NCBI GenBank assembly: GCA_964486655.1 | Contig: CAZAON010000468.1 | Span: 1-18,840, forward strand | Reading direction: 5' to 3' | DNA from: JADKIH01 sp964486655 | GTDB taxonomy: Bacteria > Bacteroidota > Bacteroidia > AKYH767-A > 2013-40CM-41-45 | Length of the DNA: 18,840 nt | Shown here: positions 17,031-18,840 of the stretch, one piece after another | Numbering within the stretch: the stretch's first letter is position 1 | Layout of the letters: every line of letters starts with the position of its first letter | Notes under the pieces: generated by a model | What the model was told of the DNA's origin: nothing | The model's input: only the letters and a program-made list of their open reading frames with translations | The model's database searches: none | Made by a program: the position numbers and the translations under genes

Positions 17031-17420
17031 TTAGTTGAATTTTGATCCATTAAATTCAGAATTCTTAAGGTAATTCATAAATGTTTTTATTTTTCTCGAA
17101 ATGCTTTCTGCAAGATTGTATGATTCTTCGAAGTATTTTTCAGTAATATACTTACGGTCTAAGGCTCTGTATAATTGTGATTTATATTCAGCAGCCGATG
17201 CTTTCGAAATACTTAAGAACTGAATAAATTCTCTTCTGCCACCTCTATCAAATCCTTCTGCTATGTTGTCCATTATTGATCCGCAAGAACCATTCATTTG
17301 ATTCAGAAGCTTGTAGTCTTTGGCAAATTGTTCCTGCTCAAAAAAGGAATAAGTTTTTTTATTCAGATCTCTTGCCATCTTCCAGATTTCAAGATCTTCA
17401 AATTTTTCAATCGTCCCCAT
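17031..17420 (-). CDS. Four-helix-bundle protein (23S rRNA intervening-sequence protein family)
   Basis: I start at the ATG at 17420-17418 (129 residues), where the family opening FEDLEIWKMARDL (7-19) follows after a few residues; the open frame extends 28 codons upstream, but only from a TTG at the array edge and with no family likeness. Other family marks are NIAEGF (52-57), GGRREFIQFLSISKAS (60-75) and EYKSQLYRALDRKYI (78-92), spread over four predicted helices. The family (TIGR02436) includes proteins encoded inside 23S rRNA intervening sequences and is related to Avd, the accessory protein of diversity-generating retroelements; members form basic pentameric barrels that can bind nucleic acid. 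Here there is no rRNA and no reverse transcriptase. The gene lies between inverted repeat arrays. Its own function is unknown; interaction with the repeats is a hypothesis. Confidence 0.9.
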   Translation of the reverse strand: MGTIEKFEDLEIWKMARDLNKKTYSFFEQEQFAKDYKLLNQMNGSCGSIMDNIAEGFDRGGRREFIQFLSISKASAAEYKSQLYRALDRKYITEKYFEESYNLAESISRKIKTFMNYLKNSEFNGSKFN

Positions 17421-17498
17421 ACACAAATGACGAAAGAAAAAAAACATTTCACATCCATTATATGCGGGAAATTGAACTCCATCCAAACCTTCCAACCT

Positions 17499-17730
17499 AG
17501 CCAAACCCGAAACCCAAAACCCGAAACTTTATCTTCGACACCCTAATAACCAGCAGCCCCCTAACCCGAAACCCAAAACCCGAAACTTTATCTTCGACAC
17601 CCTAACACCCTGCAGCCCCTAACCCGAAACCCAAAACCCGAAACAGAATTCCGGACACCCTAAGAACCTGCAGCCCCCCAACCCGAAACCCGAAACAAAG
17701 TCTTGGACACTCTTAGAACCTGCAGCCCCC
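17499..17730 (-). repeat. Array 3: four G-rich repeat units upstream of the four-helix-bundle gene
   Basis: Read on the minus strand from 17730, four units of about 52-59 bp carry GGGGGCTGCAGG (GGGGGCTGCTGG in the last), then TTAGGGTGTC or a variant, then GTTTCGGGTT with further TTTTGGG and TTTCGGG heptamers, and end in GGTTTGGCT (17507-17499). The two units nearest the four-helix-bundle gene share GTGTCGAAGATAAAG exactly, a sign of recent duplication within the array. The G-rich strand is the coding strand of the four-helix-bundle gene, whose ATG lies 78 bp past the end of the array. The other end is 42 bp from the ATG of the DUF5606 gene. Confidence 0.92.
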
Positions 17731-17772
17731 TGAAGTTTTTCCACTATCTTTACCCCCTACAATTCACAAACT

Positions 17773-18288
17773 ATGGAATTAAAAGAAATTATTTCAGTAC
17801 CGGGAATGAGCGGACTTTTCCGCATAGTTGCCAGCAGTAAAAACGGATTCGTTGTCGAGTCTTTGAACGATGCGAAACGTACAATGATTAACAGCAATCA
17901 GCGTATCATGACTCTGACCGATATCTCTGTTTATACGAGTGATGGTGAGATTCCCTTAAGAGACGTTTTCAAAAAGATTCTCGCGAATGGCAAGGATGCG
18001 AAGATTGATCCGAAAGGCGATGAGAAAAAATTACGTGAATTTTTCAAGCAGGTTGTTCCTGAATTCGACGAGGATCGTGTTTATACTTCCGATATTAAGA
18101 AGATGCTAACCTGGTATCTTGCTCTTAAAGACAAGATTGATTTTACTAAAGAAGATAAGAGCGATGATGCGGAAGATCTGAAAGCCGGCGGTGAACCTGA
18201 GAAGTTCATTCCGAAGATTCACGAAGCGCACGGACCAAAGACAGAGCATGCGAAGGCATCGACTGCCAGAACCAGAAAAAAAGTGTAA
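17773..18288 (+). CDS. DUF5606 domain protein
   Basis: A 171-residue cytosolic protein of the Bacteroidota-restricted DUF5606 family. Visible family features are MELKEIISVPGMSGLFRIV (1-19), the strand KNGFVVESLNDAKR (23-36), TLTDISVYT (47-55), the pattern PEFDEDRVYTSDIKKMLTWY (95-114) and a charged tail rich in Lys, Glu and Ala after about 125, probably disordered. No catalytic motif is visible and the function is not known. The next gene, an M3-family peptidase, starts 2 bp after its stop, so they share a transcript. Its upstream region is short (42 bp from repeat array 3) and contains TATCTTTA (17745-17752), a seven-of-eight-like fit to the -7 box but with no matching -33 element. Confidence 0.85.
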   Translation: MELKEIISVPGMSGLFRIVASSKNGFVVESLNDAKRTMINSNQRIMTLTDISVYTSDGEIPLRDVFKKILANGKDAKIDPKGDEKKLREFFKQVVPEFDEDRVYTSDIKKMLTWYLALKDKIDFTKEDKSDDAEDLKAGGEPEKFIPKIHEAHGPKTEHAKASTARTRKKV

Positions 18289-18290
18289 GC

Positions 18291-18840
18291 ATGACTGAAA
18301 ACACAATGACTGCCGGAACATCGGCTGGTATGAAGAGAAAGTTTTTGCCGGCAGAATTTGCAATTACAGACTGGAAGTCACTCGAACCCTATTACGTAGC
18401 CCTGACCACTAAGAATATCAACTCCAAATCAGAGTTGATACAATGGCTTGTTGATCTGAGCGAACTTGAAGCTGCTGTTGAAGAGCATGCAGGCTGGTTA
18501 TATATTCGCATGACCTGCGATACTATAGACAAGAAACTTACTGAAGCTTATACTTTTTTCGTAGAGCAGGTAAATCCGCATATCGAACCCTATTCCTACA
18601 AGCTCAATAAGAAGCTTATCGAATGTCCATACGCTAAAGAACTCGATTCACGTTACCAGCTGTATCTGAAAGGCGTTGAAAATGAAATTCGTTTATTCAG
18701 GGAGGAAAACATTCCGCTCTTTGCCGAATTAACCGTCAAAGAACAGCAGTATGGAGAAACAGCAGGAGCTATGACTGTCGATGTAAACGGAAAAACATTA
18801 ACACTGCAGCAGGCCTCAAACTTTTTAAAAGATCCGAATC
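18291..18840 (+). CDS. M3-family oligoendopeptidase, N-terminal part only
   Basis: The frame starts at the ATG at 18291, 2 bp after the DUF5606 stop, and runs off the right edge with 183 complete codons. The sequence resembles the N-terminal helical region of PepF/M3B oligoendopeptidases: KRKFLPAEFAITDWKSLEPYY (15-35), then SELIQWLVDLSELEAAVEEH, AGWLYIRMTCDTIDKKL (68-84) and LFREENIPLFAEL. These zinc enzymes cut short peptides in the cytosol; the HExxH zinc site would lie beyond the window, so activity cannot be judged here. Two in-frame ATGs (codons 6 and 14) are alternative starts; the third lies just before the conserved KRKFLP segment. Confidence 0.82.
   Translation, partial: MTENTMTAGTSAGMKRKFLPAEFAITDWKSLEPYYVALTTKNINSKSELIQWLVDLSELEAAVEEHAGWLYIRMTCDTIDKKLTEAYTFFVEQVNPHIEPYSYKLNKKLIECPYAKELDSRYQLYLKGVENEIRLFREENIPLFAELTVKEQQYGETAGAMTVDVNGKTLTLQQASNFLKDPN

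Larger units (their letters stand above)
16799..17730 (-). mobile_element. Candidate cassette: four-helix-bundle gene between inverted repeat arrays
   Basis: Array 2 (16799-16980) and array 3 (17499-17730) are built from the same unit but face each other, so their inner ends both read GGGTT(T)GGCT toward the gene and their outer ends both read GGGGCTGCAGG or a variant. Between them lies a single small gene (17031-17420) with short flanks of 50 and 78 bp. A transcript through the cassette could fold into a long imperfect stem with the gene in its loop. No transposase, integrase or target-site duplication was seen, so calling it mobile is inference. Confidence 0.4.

Noticed and set aside
17031..17420. 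Diversity-generating retroelement accessory protein (Avd)
   Set aside because: No reverse transcriptase and no template/variable repeat pair is visible in the window; only the distant fold family is shared.
17031..17420. Genuine 23S rRNA intervening sequence
   Set aside because: No rRNA sequence flanks the gene; the neighbours are protein genes.
17745..17752. TATCTTTA as the promoter -7 box of the DUF5606 gene
   Set aside because: The last base deviates and no TTTG-like element lies 19-21 bp upstream, so it is too weak to list.

Overview
The window is a stretch of chromosome from a member of the Bacteroidota. The evidence is three secreted proteins with type IX secretion system (T9SS) features, including the PVELLSFTA junction typical of Bacteroidota cargo. 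A TonB-dependent receptor with an N-terminal carboxypeptidase-like domain, a short Bacteroidota-type AMP nucleosidase and a DUF5606 protein point the same way. Start codons lack Shine-Dalgarno sequences, and at least one promoter matches the Bacteroidota form TTTG-N19-TAnnTTTG exactly. No rRNA, tRNA, CRISPR array or phage gene was seen.

Layout. 1-4322 (minus) is the first 1440 codons of a very large secreted protein that runs off the left edge. 4323-4617 is a divergent promoter region. 4618-5616 (plus) is a second T9SS cargo protein. It converges on pyrG (CTP synthase, 5624-7273, minus) with only 7 bp between stop codons. 7513-8445 (plus) is a PAP2-type membrane phosphatase. 8453-8689 is a repeat array lying against the stop codon of a TonB-dependent receptor (8690-10984, minus). 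A tight minus-strand operon follows, read as AMP nucleosidase, holA, EVE-domain protein (13318 down to 11086). A small orphan HsdR N-terminal-domain protein (13337-13813, plus) diverges from it. A 944-residue subtilisin-like T9SS protease occupies 13964-16798. Next comes a cassette (about 16799-17730) in which a four-helix-bundle protein gene is bracketed by two oppositely oriented repeat arrays. The window ends with a DUF5606 gene (17773-18288) and the start of an M3-family oligoendopeptidase (from 18291).

The most unusual content is the repeat family. Three arrays, 11 units of about 58 bp in all, share one unit design and have matching ends. In one strand sense every unit runs from GGGGGCTGCAGG, through TTAGGGTGTCGAAG, to a tract of TTTCGGG heptamers with G-quadruplex potential. 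Each array ends in GGTTGGCT (or GGTTTGGCT). Two arrays begin within two bases of a stop codon with the G-rich strand as the mRNA strand. The other arrangement is a pair in inverted orientation around the four-helix-bundle gene. This resembles a REP/RAYT system (a protein gene between inverted repeats, with solo repeats elsewhere) or a free-standing version of the 23S rRNA intervening sequence, whose gene encodes the same protein family. That is inference; the geometry is read directly from the sequence.

The housekeeping genes (pyrG, amn, holA) serve nucleotide supply and DNA replication. The T9SS and TonB proteins serve secretion, surface hydrolysis and uptake. Apart from the amn-holA-EVE operon and the DUF5606-peptidase pair, neighbours show no obvious joint pathway.
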